Part shown: positions 23,501 through 37,591 of the stretch, in pieces
How positions within the stretch are numbered: the first letter of the stretch is position 1
Layout of the letters: every line of letters starts with the position of its first letter
From: Hippophae tibetana
Taxonomy: Eukaryota > Streptophyta > Magnoliopsida > Rosales > Elaeagnaceae
Direction of reading: 5' to 3'
DNA length: 64,000 bases
Assembly (NCBI GenBank): GCA_037013495.1
Contig: CM072801.1
Span: forward strand, 104,539,816 to 104,603,815
Position numbers and translations under genes: made by a program
Notes under the pieces: model-generated
The model's input: only the letters and a program-made list of their open reading frames with translations
The model's database searches: none
What the model was told of the DNA's origin: nothing

Positions 23501-25333
23501 TATGTTTTTGCAAATTGAAATGAGTTTAGATTCGATAATTATAATAGTCATTTTGATGTATGACTTAAAAGTTATAACAGCTTAAAGTTGGAACCTCAAT
23601 AAATAATTTCTTTGTTTTTTAAATTACGAACTCCAGAAATTTTGTTGCTTTTAATGCAGGATCAAATATTTGTTGAACGCCGAAAACAAAGAAAAGGAAA
23701 ATGATACAGTGAATTAAAAGAAAAGTACGAAATGAAATGCAAATAAGAAAATAATGACAACAAAATCTAAATAAAACAAAAGACTTGTAGAAATATTTGT
23801 TTCTTTAATTGTGATTTGGACCAAAAGAATGCAAAAAACAATAAAATGGAAACGTTTAGTAAATCTAAAATTCAAAAAATAGATATATTAGGAGAGATAT
23901 ACTATTTTGGGCAACCAAGGCTTCGATACCAAATGATACGGATCTTTTATGCGGACCATTTTGGAAACCATGAACTCAAAGGAATGAGAAAGATTGAATT
24001 GGTAAGATCACGGTTAATATAATCAAATTTGAACAATTAAGAACACGATTAGAAAACCATGCAAAAATGGGAGACCAAACTATTACACTTCGGAAAGTAG
24101 TGTAAGCGATGGAATTTGGGTTCTAATAAGTGGACAACTGAACTATTTTTTACTTTATGTTTTTGCAAATTGAAATGAGTTTAGATTTGTTATTTTATAA
24201 TAGTCGTTTGGATGTATGACTTAAAAGTTATAAAAGTTTAAAGTTGGAACCTCAATAAAAAATTTCTTTTTTTTTAAATTACGAACTCTAGAAATTTTGT
24301 TGTTTTTTATTCAGGATCAAAGATTGGTTGAACGCCGAAAAAAAGAAAAGGAAAATGATACATTGAATTAGAAGAAAAGTACGAAATGAAATGCAAATAA
24401 GAAAATTATGACAACAAAATCTGAAGAAAACAAAAGACTTGTAGAAATATTTGTTTCTTTAATTGTGATTTGGACCAAAAGAATGCAAAAAACAATAAAA
24501 TGGAAACGTTTTGTAAATCTAAAATACAAAAAATAGATATATTAGGAGAGATATACTATTTTGGGCAACCAAGGCTTCGATACCAAATGATACGGATCTT
24601 TTATGCGGACCATTTTGGAAACCATGAACTCAAAGGAATGAGAAAGATTGAATTGGTAAGATCATGGTTAATATAATCAAATTTGAACAATTAAGAACAC
24701 GATTAGAAAACCACTCAAAAATGTGAGACCAAACTATTAGAGTCGGAAAGTAGTGTAAGCGATGGAATTTGGGTTCTAAAAAGTGGACAATTGAACTATT
24801 TTTTACTTTATGTTTTTGCAAATTGAAATGAGTTTAGATTTGATATTTTATAATAGTTGTTTTGATGTATGACTTAAAAGTAATAACAGTTTAAAGTTGG
24901 AACCTCAATAAACAATTCTTTTTTTTAAATTACGAACTCCGGAAATTTTGTTGCTTTTAATTGAGGATCAAATATTTGTTGAACGCCGAAAACAAGGAAA
25001 AGGAAAATGATACATTGAATTAAAATAAAAGTACGAAATGAAATGCAAATAAGAAAATAATGACAACAAAATCTAAATAAAACAAAAGACTTGTAGAAAT
25101 ATTTGTTTCTTTAATTGTGATTTGGACCAAAAGAATGCAAAAAATAATAAAATGGAAACGTTTAGTAAATCTAAAATTCAAAAAATAGATATATTAGGAG
25201 AGATATACTATTTTGGGCAACCAAGGCTTCGATACCAAATGATACGGATCTTTTATGCGGACCATTTTGGAAACCATGAACTCAAAGGAATGAGAAAGAT
25301 TGAATTGGTAAGATCATGGTTAATATAATCAAA
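17570..25333. repeat. Block 6: alternating long and deletion-class monomers M28-M39
   Basis: Units start at 17570, 18208, 18862, 19515, 20152, 20790, 21443, 22082, 22720, 23373, 24028 and 24682. Short units are M28, M31, M32, M34 and M35 (637-639 bp). M28, M31, M32 and M34 have the 16-bp form of the deletion (GTAAATCAATATATT); M35 has the 15-bp form. M28-M29 and M34-M35 are related pairs 3,873-3,874 bp apart, sharing GATAATTTAT, TTTTTAA(C/T)TATGAAC and then TTACACTTTGG. M31 and M32 share AAATAATTGTTG and AAAGATACATTG with the unit at 4571. M36 lacks an open frame because GCAAAAAAAATAAAATGG and a later AGATTTAATTGC interrupt it. Confidence 0.85.
17950..18177 (+). other. 75-codon ATG-led open frame in 16-bp-deletion monomers
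   Basis: The 16-bp deletion removes the TAG that normally ends this frame after about 42 codons, so translation would continue in the other frame of the satellite. The product is tryptophan-rich (VIWTKRMQK, IKWKPLV, LFWATKAL, GPFWKPC). Equivalent open copies are 19894-20121 and 21824-22051. Sister monomers with the same deletion at 20152, 35010 and 36301 have it closed by stops (ATGTAAAAAAT, or TCTAAATAAAAC). The pattern is mutational, with no sign that the frame is maintained. Confidence 0.25.
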
Positions 25334-28300
25334 TTTGAACAATTAAGAACACGATTAGAAAACCACTCAAAAATGTGAGACCAAACTATTAGAGTCGGAA
25401 AGTAGTGTAAGCGATGGAATTTGGGTTCTAAAAAGTGGACAATTGAACTATTTTTTACTTTATGTTTTTGCAAATTGAAATGAGTTTAGATTTGATATTT
25501 TATAATAGTCGTTTTGATGTATGACTTAAAAGTAATAACAGTTTAAAGTTGGAACCTCAATAAATAATTCTTTTTTTTAAATTACGAACTCTAGAAATTT
25601 TGTTGCTTTTAATTCAGGATCAAATATTTGTTGAACGCCGAAAACAAAGAAAAGGAAAATGATACAGTGAATTAAAATAAAAGTACGAAATGAAATGCAA
25701 ATAAGAAAATAATGACAACAAAATCTAAAGAAAACAAAAGGCTTGTAAAAATATTTGTTTCTTTAATTGTGATTTAGACCAAAAGAATGCAAAAAAAAAA
25801 TGGAAACCTTTAGTAAATCTAATACATTAAGATAGATATTCTATTTTGCGTAACCAAGGCTTCGATACCTAATGATACGGATCTTTTATACGGACCATTT
25901 TGGAAACCATGCACTCAAAGGAATGAGAAAGATTGAATTGCTAAGAACATGGTTAATATAATCAAATTTCAACAATTAAGAACAAGATTAGAAAACCACG
26001 CAAAAATGGGAGACCAAACTATTAGACGTCGGAAAGTAGTGTAAGCGATGCAATTTGGGTTTTAAAAAGTGGACAACTGAACTATTTTTTACTTTATGTT
26101 TTTGCAAATTGAAATGAGTTTAGATTCGATAATTATAATAGTTGTTTTGATGTATGACTTAAAAGTTATAACAGCTTAAAGTGGGAACTCAATAAATAAT
26201 TTCTTTGTTTTTTAAATTACGAACTCCAGAAATTTTGTTGCTTTTAATGCAGGATCAAGTATTTGTTGAACGCCGAAAACAAAGAAAAGGAAAATGATAC
26301 AGTGAATTAAAAGAAAAGTACGAAATGAAATGCAAATCAGAAAATAATGACAACAAAATCTAAATAAAACAAAAGACTTGTAGAAATATTTGTTTCTTTA
26401 ATTGTGAGTTGGACCAAAAGAATGCAAAAAACAATAAAATGGAAACGTTTAGTAAATCTAAAATTCAAAAAATAGATATATTAGGAGAGATATACTATTT
26501 TGGGCAACCAAGGCTTCGATACCAAATGATACGGATCTTTTATGCGGACCATTTTGGAAACCATGAACTCAAACGAATGAGAAAGATTGAATTGCTAAGA
26601 TCATGGTTAATATAATCAAATTTGAACAATTAAGAACACGATTAGAAAACCACGCAAAAATGTGAGACCAAACTATTAGACGTCGGAAAGTAGTGTAAGC
26701 GATGGAATTTGGGTTTTAAAAAGTGGACAACTGAACTATTTTTTACTTTATGTTTTTGCAAATTGAATTGAGTTTAGATTTGATAATTTATAATAGTCGT
26801 TTTGATGTATGACTTAAAATTATAACAGCTTAAAGTTGGAACCTCAATAAATAATTTCTTTTTTTTTAAATTACGAACTGCAGAAATTTTGTTGCTTTTA
26901 ATTCAGTATCAAATATTTGTTGAACGCCGAAAACAAAGAAAAGGAAAATGATACAGTGAATTAAAAGAAAAGTACGAAATGAAATGCAAATAAGAAAATA
27001 ATGACAACAAAATCTAAAGAAAACAAAAGACTTGTAGAAATATTTGTTTTTTTAATTGTGATTTGGACCAAAAGATTGCAAAAAATAATAAAATGGAAAC
27101 CTTTAGTAAATCTAATATATTAAGATAGATATTCTATTTTGGGCAACCAAGGCTTCGATAACAAATGATACGGATCTTTTATGCGGACCATTTTGGAAAC
27201 CATGCACTCATAGGAATGAGAAAGATTGATTTGCTAAGAACATGGTTAATATAATCAAATTTGAACAATTAAGAACACGATTAGAAAACCACGCAAAAAT
27301 GTGAGACCAAACTATTAGAGTCGGAAAGGTGTGTAAGCGATGGAATTTGGGATCTAAAAAATGGAAAATTGAACTATTTTTTACTTTACGTTTTTGCAAA
27401 TTGAAATGAGTTTAGATTTGATATTTTATAATAGTCGTTTTGATGTATGACTTAAAAGTTATAACAGTTTAAAGTTGGAACCTCAATACATAATTTCTTT
27501 TTTTTTAAATTACGAACTCCATAAATTTTGTTGTTTTTTTATTCTGGAGCAAGGATAGGTTGAACACCAAAAACCAAAAACAGGAAAATGATACAGTGAA
27601 TTAAAAGAAAAGTACGAAATGAAATGCAAATAAGAAAATAATGACAACAAAATCTAAAGAAAACAAAAGACTTGTAGAAATAGTTGTTTCTTTAATTGTG
27701 ATTTGGACCAAAAGAATGCAAAAAACAATAAAATGGAAACCTTTAGTAAATCTAATATATTAAGAGAGATATACTATTTTGGGCAACCAAGGCTTTGATA
27801 CCAAATGATACGGATCTTTTATGTGGACCATTTTGGAAACCATGCACTCAAAGGAATGAGAAAGATTGAATTGCTAAGAACATGGTTAATATAATCAAAT
27901 TTCACCAATTAAGAACAAGATTAGAAAACCACGCAAAAATGGGAGACCAAACTATTACACTTCGGAAAGTAGTGTAAGCAATGGAATTTGGGTTCTAATA
28001 AGTGGACAACTGAACTATTTTTTACTTTATGTTTTTGCAAATTGGAATGAGTTTAGATTTGATATTTTATAATAGTCGTTTTGATGTATGACTTAAAAGT
28101 TATAAAAGTTTAAAGTTGGAACCTCAATAAAAAATTTCTTTTTTTTTAAATTACGAACTCCAGAAATTTTGTTGTTTTTTATTCAGGATCAAAGATTGGT
28201 TGAACGCCGAAAAAAAGAAAAGGAAAATGATACATTGAATTAAAAGAAAAGTACGAAATGAAATGCAAATAAGAAAATTATGACAACAAAATCTGAAGAA

Positions 28301-29206
28301 AACAAAAGGCTTGTAGAAATATTTGTTTCTTTAATTGCGATTTGGACCAAAAGAATGCAAAAATAAATAAAATGGAAACATTTAGTAAATCTAAAATTCA
28401 AAAAATAGATATATTAGGAGGGATATACTATTTTGGGCAACCAAGGCTTCGATACCAAATGATACGGATCTTTTATGCGGACCATTTTGGAAACCATGAA
28501 CTCAAAGGAATGAGAAAGATTGAATTGCTAAGATCAAGGTTAATATAATCAAATTTGAACAATTAAGAACAGGATTAGAAAACCACGCAAAAATGGGAGA
28601 CCAAACTATTAGACGTCGGAAAGTAGTGTAAGCGATGGAATTTGGGTTCTAAAAAGTGGACAATTGAACTATTTTTTACTTTATGTTTTTGCAAATTGAA
28701 ATGAGTTTAGATTTGATATTTTATAATAGTCGTTTTGATGTATAACTTAAAAGTAATAACAGTTTAAAGTTGGAACCTCAATAAATAATTCTTTTTTTTA
28801 AATTACGAACTCCAGAAATTTTGTTGCTTTTAATTCAGGATCAAATATTTGTTGAACGCCGAAAACAAAGAAAAGGAAAATGATACAGTGAATTAAAATA
28901 AAAGTACGAAATGAAATGCAAATAAGAAAATAATGACAACAAAATCTAAATAAAACAAAAGACTTGTAGAAATATTTGTTTCTTTAATTGTGATTTGGAC
29001 CAAAAGAATGCAAAAAATAATAAAATGGAAACGTTTAGTAAATCTAAAATTCAAAAAATAGATATATTAGGAGAGATATACTATTTTGGGCAACCAAGGC
29101 TTCGATACCAAATGATACGGATCTTTTATGCGGACCATTTTGGAAACCATGAACTCAAAGGAATGAGAAAGATTGAATTGGTAAGATCATGGTTAATATA
29201 ATCAAA
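25334..29206. repeat. Six-monomer higher-order unit A, copy 1 (M40-M45, 3,873 bp)
   Basis: Units start at 25334, 25967, 26621, 27260, 27900 and 28554 with lengths 633, 654, 639, 640, 654 and 653. Private markers: ATTTTGCGTAACC and TAATACATT (M40), AAAGTGGGAACTC and AGGATCAAGTATTTG (M41), AACTGCAG and TTCAGTATC (M42), TTCTGGAGCAAGGATAGG and CACCAAAAACC (M43), GTAAGCAATGG (M44), AACAGGATTAG and GTATAACTT (M45). All of these recur at +3,873 bp. The small frame is intact in M41, M44 and M45. Confidence 0.9.
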
Positions 29207-32200
29207 TTTGAACAATTAAGAACACGATTAGAAAACCACTCAAAAATGTGAGACCAAACTATTAGAGTCGGAAAGTAGTGTAAGCGATGGAATTTGGGTT
29301 CTAAAAAGTGGACAATTGAACTATTTTTTACTTTATGTTTTTGCAAATTGAAATGAGTTTAGATTTGATATTTTATAATAGTCGTTTTGATGTATGACTT
29401 AAAAGTAATAACAGTTTAAAGTTGGAACCTCAATAAATAATTCTTTTTTTTAAATTACGAACTCTAGAAATTTTGTTGCTTTTAATTCAGGATCAAATAT
29501 TTGTTGAACGCCGAAAACAAAGAAAAGGAAAATGATACAGTGAATTAAAATAAAAGTACGAAATGAAATGCAAATAAGAAAATAATGACAACAAAATCTA
29601 AAGAAAACAAAAGGCTTGTAAAAATATTTGTTTCTTTAATTGTGATTTAGACCAAAAGAATGCAAAAAAAAAATGGAAACCTTTAGTAAATCTAATACAT
29701 TAAGATAGATATTCTATTTTGCGTAACCAAGGCTTCGATACCTAATGATACGGATCTTTTATACGGACCATTTTGGAAACCATGCACTCAAAGGAATGAG
29801 AAAGATTGAATTGCTAAGAACATGGTTAATATAATCAAATTTCAACAATTAAGAACAAGATTAGAAAACCACGCAAAAATGGGAGACCAAACTATTAGAC
29901 GTCGGAAAGTAGTGTAAGCGATGCAATTTGGGTTTTAAAAAGTGGACAACTGAACTATTTTTTACTTTATGTTTTTGCAAATTGAAATGAGTTTAGATTC
30001 GATAATTATAATAGTTGTTTTGATGTATGACTTAAAAGTTATAACAGCTTAAAGTGGGAACTCAATAAATAATTTCTTTGTTTTTTAAATTACGAACTCC
30101 AGAAATTTTGTTGCTTTTAATGCAGGATCAAGTATTTGTTGAACGCCGAAAACAAAGAAAAGGAAAATGATACAGTGAATTAAAAGAAAAGTACGAAATG
30201 AAATGCAAATCAGAAAATAATGACAACAAAATCTAAATAAAACAAAAGACTTGTAGAAATATTTGTTTCTTTAATTGTGAGTTGGACCAAAAGAATGCAA
30301 AAAACAATAAAATGGAAACGTTTAGTAAATCTAAAATTCAAAAAATAGATATATTAGGAGAGATATACTATTTTGGGCAACCAAGGCTTCGATACCAAAT
30401 GATACGGATCTTTTATGCGGACCATTTTGGAAACCATGAACTCAAACGAATGAGAAAGATTGAATTGCTAAGATCATGGTTAATATAATCAAATTTGAAC
30501 AATTAAGAACACGATTAGAAAACCACGCAAAAATGTGAGACCAAACTATTAGACGTCGGAAAGTAGTGTAAGCGATGGAATTTGGGTTTTAAAAAGTGGA
30601 CAACTGAACTATTTTTTACTTTATGTTTTTGCAAATTGAATTGAGTTTAGATTTGATAATTTATAATAGTCGTTTTGATGTATGACTTAAAATTATAACA
30701 GCTTAAAGTTGGAACCTCAATAAATAATTTCTTTTTTTTTAAATTACGAACTGCAGAAATTTTGTTGCTTTTAATTCAGTATCAAATATTTGTTGAACGC
30801 CGAAAACAAAGAAAAGGAAAATGATACAGTGAATTAAAAGAAAAGTACGAAATGAAATGCAAATAAGAAAATAATGACAACAAAATCTAAAGAAAACAAA
30901 AGACTTGTAGAAATATTTGTTTTTTTAATTGTGATTTGGACCAAAAGATTGCAAAAAATAATAAAATGGAAACCTTTAGTAAATCTAATATATTAAGATA
31001 GATATTCTATTTTGGGCAACCAAGGCTTCGATAACAAATGATACGGATCTTTTATGCGGACCATTTTGGAAACCATGCACTCATAGGAATGAGAAAGATT
31101 GATTTGCTAAGAACATGGTTAATATAATCAAATTTGAACAATTAAGAACACGATTAGAAAACCACGCAAAAATGTGAGACCAAACTATTAGAGTCGGAAA
31201 GGTGTGTAAGCGATGGAATTTGGGATCTAAAAAATGGAAAATTGAACTATTTTTTACTTTACGTTTTTGCAAATTGAAATGAGTTTAGATTTGATATTTT
31301 ATAATAGTCGTTTTGATGTATGACTTAAAAGTTATAACAGTTTAAAGTTGGAACCTCAATACATAATTTCTTTTTTTTTAAATTACGAACTCCATAAATT
31401 TTGTTGTTTTTTTATTCTGGAGCAAGGATAGGTTGAACACCAAAAACCAAAAACAGGAAAATGATACAGTGAATTAAAAGAAAAGTACGAAATGAAATGC
31501 AAATAAGAAAATAATGACAACAAAATCTAAAGAAAACAAAAGACTTGTAGAAATAGTTGTTTCTTTAATTGTGATTTGGACCAAAAGAATGCAAAAAACA
31601 ATAAAATGGAAACCTTTAGTAAATCTAATATATTAAGAGAGATATACTATTTTGGGCAACCAAGGCTTTGATACCAAATGATACGGATCTTTTATGTGGA
31701 CCATTTTGGAAACCATGCACTCAAAGGAATGAGAAAGATTGAATTGCTAAGAACATGGTTAATATAATCAAATTTCACCAATTAAGAACAAGATTAGAAA
31801 ACCACGCAAAAATGGGAGACCAAACTATTACACTTCGGAAAGTAGTGTAAGCAATGGAATTTGGGTTCTAATAAGTGGACAACTGAACTATTTTTTACTT
31901 TATGTTTTTGCAAATTGGAATGAGTTTAGATTTGATATTTTATAATAGTCGTTTTGATGTATGACTTAAAAGTTATAAAAGTTTAAAGTTGGAACCTCAA
32001 TAAAAAATTTCTTTTTTTTTAAATTACGAACTCCAGAAATTTTGTTGTTTTTTATTCAGGATCAAAGATTGGTTGAACGCCGAAAAAAAGAAAAGGAAAA
32101 TGATACATTGAATTAAAAGAAAAGTACGAAATGAAATGCAAATAAGAAAATTATGACAACAAAATCTGAAGAAAACAAAAGGCTTGTAGAAATATTTGTT

Positions 32201-33079
32201 TCTTTAATTGCGATTTGGACCAAAAGAATGCAAAAATAAATAAAATGGAAACATTTAGTAAATCTAAAATTCAAAAAATAGATATATTAGGAGGGATATA
32301 CTATTTTGGGCAACCAAGGCTTCGATACCAAATGATACGGATCTTTTATGCGGACCATTTTGGAAACCATGAACTCAAAGGAATGAGAAAGATTGAATTG
32401 CTAAGATCAAGGTTAATATAATCAAATTTGAACAATTAAGAACAGGATTAGAAAACCACGCAAAAATGGGAGACCAAACTATTAGACGTCGGAAAGTAGT
32501 GTAAGCGATGGAATTTGGGTTCTAAAAAGTGGACAATTGAACTATTTTTTACTTTATGTTTTTGCAAATTGAAATGAGTTTAGATTTGATATTTTATAAT
32601 AGTCGTTTTGATGTATAACTTAAAAGTAATAACAGTTTAAAGTTGGAACCTCAATAAATAATTCTTTTTTTTAAATTACGAACTCCAGAAATTTTGTTGC
32701 TTTTAATTCAGGATCAAATATTTGTTGAACGCCGAAAACAAAGAAAAGGAAAATGATACAGTGAATTAAAATAAAAGTACGAAATGAAATGCAAATAAGA
32801 AAATAATGACAACAAAATCTAAATAAAACAAAAGACTTGTAGAAATATTTGTTTCTTTAATTGTGATTTGGACCAAAAGAATGCAAAAAAAAATAAAATG
32901 GAAACATTTAGTAAATCTAAAATTCAAAAAATAGATATATTAGGAGGGATATACTATTTTGGGCAACCAAGGCTTCGATACCAAATGATACGGATCTTTT
33001 ATGCGGACCATTTTGGAAACCATGAACTCAAAGGAATAAGAAAGATTGAATTGCTAAGATCATGGTTAATATAATCAAA
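29207..33079. repeat. Six-monomer higher-order unit A, copy 2 (M46-M51)
   Basis: Units start at 29207, 29840, 30494, 31133, 31773 and 32427, each exactly 3,873 bp after its partner in copy 1. The matching stretch runs from 25016 to 29017 against 28889 to 32890, about 4,002 bp, and I found no difference. It ends at T/G (25015/28888) and T/A (29018/32891). Such identity means a very recent duplication, or an assembly that placed one copy twice. Confidence 0.88.
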
Positions 33080-36000
33080 TTTGAACAATTAAGAACACGA
33101 TTAGAAAAGCACGCAAAAATGTGAGACCAAACTATTAGACGTCGGAAAGTAGTGTAAGCGATGGAACTTGGGTTCTAAAAAGTGGACAATTGAACTATTT
33201 TTTACTTTATGTTTTGGCAAATTGAAATGAGTTTAGATTTGATATTTTATAATAGTCGTTTTGATGTATGACTTAAAAGTAATAACAGTTTAAAGTTGGA
33301 ACCTCAATAAATAATTCTTTTTTTTAAATTACGAACTCCAGAAATTTATTTGCTTTTAATTCAGGATCAAATATTTGTTGAACGCCGAAAACAAAGAAAA
33401 GGAAAATGATACAGTGAATTAAAATAAAAGTACGAAATGAAATGCAAATAAGAAAATAATGACAACAAAATCTAAATAAAACAAAAGACTTGTAGAAATA
33501 TTTGTTTCTTTAATTGTGATTTGGACCAAAAGAATGCAAAAAACAATAGAATGGAAACGTTTAGTAAATCTAAAATTCAAAAAATAGATATAATAAGAGG
33601 GATATACTATTTTGGGCAACCAAGGCTTCGATACCAAATGATACGGATCTTTTATGGGAACATTTTGGAAACCATGAACTTAAAGGAATGAGAAAGATTG
33701 AATTGCTAAGATCATGGTTAATATAATCAAATTTGAACAATTAAGAACACGATTAGAAAACCACGCAAAAATGTGAGACCAAACTATTAGACGTCGGAAG
33801 GTAGTGTAAGCGATGGAATTTGGGTTTTAAAAAGTGGACAACTGAACTATTTTTTACTTTATGTTTTTGCAAATTGAAATGAGTTTAGATTCGATAATTA
33901 TAACAGTCGTTTTGATGTATGACTTAAAAGTTATAACAGCTTAAAGTTGGAACCTCAATAAATAATTTCTTTTTTTTTAAATTACGAACTGCAGAAATTT
34001 TGTTGCTTTTAATTCAGTATCAAATATTTGTTGAACGCCGAAAACAAAGAAAAGGAAAATGATACAGTGAATTAAAAGAAAAGTACGAAATGAAATGCAA
34101 ATAAGAAAATAATGACAACAAAATCTAAAGAAAACAAAAGACTTGTAGAAATATTTGTTTCTTTAATTGTGATTTGGACCAAAAGATTGCAAAAAATAAT
34201 AAAATGGAAACCTTTAGTAAATCTAATATATTAAGATAGATATTCTATTTTGGGCAAACAAGGCTTCGATAACAAATGATACGAATCTTTTATGCGGACC
34301 ATTTTGGAAACCATGCACTCATAGGAATGAGAAAGATTGATTTGCTAAGAACATGGTTAATATAATCAAATTTGAACAATTAAGAACACGATTAGAAAAC
34401 CACGCAAAAATGGGAGACCAAACTATTAGAATCGGAAAGTAGTGTAAGCGATGGAATTTGGGATCTAAAAAATGGAAAATTGAACTATTTTTTACTTTAC
34501 GTTTTTGCAAATTGAAATGAGTTTAGATTTGATATTTTATAATAGTCGTTTTGATGTATGACTTAAAAGTTATAACAGTTTAAAGTTGGAACCTCAATAC
34601 ATAATTTCTTTTTTTTAAATTACGAACTCCATAAATTTTGTTGTTTTTTTATTCTGGAGCAAAGATAGGTTGAACACCAAAAACAAAAAACATGAAAATG
34701 ATACAGTGAATTAAAAGAAAAGTACGAAATGAAATGCAAATAAGAAAATAATGACAACAAAATCTAAAGAAAACAAAAGACTTGTAGAAATAGTTGTTTC
34801 TTTAATTGTGATTTGGACCAAAAGAATGCAAAAAACAATAAAATGGAAACCTTTAGTAAATCTAATATATTAAGAGAGATATACTATTTTGGGCAACCAA
34901 GGCTTTGATACCAAATGATACGGATCTTTTATGCGGACCATTTTGGAAACCATGCACTCAAAGGAATGAGAAAGATTGAATTGCTAAGAACATGGTTAAT
35001 ATAATCAAATTTCAACAATTAAGAACAAGATTAGAAAACCACGCAAAAATGGGAGACCATACTATTACACTTCGGAAAGTAGTGTAAGCAATGGAATTTG
35101 GGTTCTAATAAGTGGACAACTGAACTATTTTTTACTTTATGTTTTTGCAAATTGGAATGAGTTTAGATTTGATATTTTATAATAGTCGTTTTGATGTATG
35201 ACTTAAAAGTAATAACAGTTTAAAGTTGGAACCTCAATGAATAATTCTTTTTTTTAAATTACGAACTATAGAAATTTTGTTGCTTTTAATTCAGGATCAA
35301 ATATTTGTTGAACGCCGAAAACAAAGAAAAGGAAAATGATACAGTGAATTAAAATAAAAGTACGAAATGAAATGCAAATAAGAAAATAATGACAACAAAA
35401 TCTAAATAAAACAAAAGACTTGTAGAAATATTTGTTTCTTTAATTGTGATTTGGACCAAAAGAATGCAAAAAATAATAAAATGGAAACCTTTAGTAAATC
35501 AATATATTAAGAGAGATATACTATTTTGGGCAACCAAGGCTTTGATACCAAATTATACGGATCTTTTATGCGGACCATTTTGGAAACCATGCACTCAAAG
35601 GAATGAGAAAGATTGAATTGCTAAGAACATGGTTAATATAATCAAATTTCAACAATTAAGAACACGATTAGAAAACCACACAAAAATGGGAGACCAAACT
35701 ATTACACTTTGGAAAGTAGTGTAAGCGATGGAATTTGGGTTCTAATAAGTGGACAACTGAACTATTTTTTACTTTATGTTTTTGCAAATTGGAATGAGTT
35801 TAGATTTGATATTTTATAATAGTCGTTTTGATGTATGACTTAAAAGTTATAAAAGTTTAAAGTTGGAACCTCAATAAAAAATTTCTTTTTTTTTAAATTA
35901 CGAACTCCAGAAATTTTGTTGTTTTTTATTCAGGATCAAAGATTGGTTGAACGCCGAAAAAAAGAAAAGGAAAATGATACATTGAATTAAAAGAAAAGTA

Positions 36001-37591
36001 CGATATGAAATGCAAATAAGAAAATTATGAGAACAAAATCTGAAAAAAACAAAAGACTTGTAGAAATATTTGTTTCTTTAGTTGTGATTTGGACCAAAAG
36101 AATGCAAAAAACAATAAAATGTAAACATTTGGTAAATCTAAAATTCAAAAAATAGATATATTAGGAGGGATATACTATTTTGGGCAACCAAGGCTTCGAT
36201 ACCAAATGATACGGATCTTTTATGCGGACCATTTTGGAAACCATGCACTCAAAGGAATGAGAAAGATTGAATTGCTAAGAACATGGTTAATATAATCAAA
36301 TTTCAACAATTAAGAACAAGATTAGAAAACCACGCAAAAATGGGAGACCATACTATTACACTTCGGAAAGTAGTGTAAGCAATGGAATTTGGGTTCTAAT
36401 AAGTGGACAACTGAACTATTTTTTACTTTATGTTTTTGCAAATTGGAATGAGTTTAGATTTGATATTTTATAATAGTCGTTTTGATGTATGACTTAAAAG
36501 TAATAACAGTTTAAAGTTGGAACCTCAATGAATAATTCTTTTTTTTAAATTACGAACTCCAGAAATTTTGTTGCTTTTAATTCAGGATCAAATATTTGTT
36601 GAACGCCGAAAACAAAGAAAAGGAAAATGATACAGTGAATTAAAATAAAAGTACGAAATGAAATGCAAATAAGAAAATAATGACAACAAAATCTAAATAA
36701 AACAAAAGACTTGTAGAAATATTTGTTTCTTTAATTGTGATTTGGACCAAAAGAATGCAAAAAATAATAAAATGGAAACCTTTAGTAAATCAATATATTA
36801 AGAGAGATATACTATTTTGGGCAACCAAGGCTTTGATACCAAATTATACGGATCTTTTATGCGGACCATTTTGGAAACCATGCACTCAAAGGAATGAGAA
36901 AGATTGAATTGCTAAGAACATGGTTAATATAATCAAATTTCAACAATTAAGAACACGATTAGAAAACCACACAAAAATGGGAGACCAAACTATTACACTT
37001 TGGAAAGTAGTGTAAGCGATGGAATTTGGGTTCTAATAAGTGGACAACTGAACTATTTTTTACTTTATGTTTTTGCAAATTGGAATGAGTTTAGATTTGA
37101 TATTTTATAATAGTCGTTTTGATGTATGACTTAAAAGTTATAAAAGTTTAAAGTTGGAACCTCAATAAAAAATTTCTTTTTTTTTAAATTACGAACTCCA
37201 GAAATTTTGTTGTTTTTTATTCAGGATCAAAGATTGGTTGAACGCCGAAAAAAAGAAAAGGAAAATGATACATTGAATTAAAAGAAAAGTACGATATGAA
37301 ATGCAAATAAGAAAATTATGAGAACAAAATCTGAAAAAAACAAAAGACTTGTAGAAATATTTGTTTCTTTAGTTGTGATTTGGACCAAAAGAATGCAAAA
37401 AACAATAAAATGGAAACATTTGGTAAATCTAAAATTCAAAAAATAGATATATTAGGAGGGATATACTATTTTGGGCAACCAAGGCTTCGATACCAAATGA
37501 TACGGATCTTTTATGCGGACCATTTTGGAAACCATGAACTCAAAGCAATGAGAAAGATTGAATTACTAAGATCATGGTTAATATAATCAAA
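33080..37591. repeat. Block 9: M52-M58, derivatives of unit A and a duplicated dimer
   Basis: Units start at 33080, 33732, 34371, 35010, 35647, 36301 and 36938. M53-M54 match M42-M43 and M48-M49 in their later parts (AACTGCAG, TTCAGTATC, TTCTGGAGCAAAGATAGG). The first third of M53 instead has GGAAGGTAG and GATTCGATAATTATAACAG of another family, so M53 is mosaic. M52 has GGGAACATT where GCGGACCATT is usual (near 33656), shifting the frame. No open small frame occurs between 33075 and 37379. Confidence 0.85.
34907..37536. repeat. Duplicated dimer, 1,291-bp period (M55-M56 and M57-M58)
   Basis: Bases 34907-36245 match 36198-37536 with three differences found: two at 35268-35269 (AACTATAG against AACTCCAG) and one at 36122 (T against G at 37413). 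Shared private states include GGGAGACCATACT, CCTCAATGAATAATTC, GTACGATATG and ATTATGAGAACAAAATC. The T at 36122 makes a stop (ATGTAA) in the small frame of the left copy, while the right copy is open at 37380-37586. The limits are T/C at 34906/36197 and C/A at 36246/37537. Confidence 0.85.
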
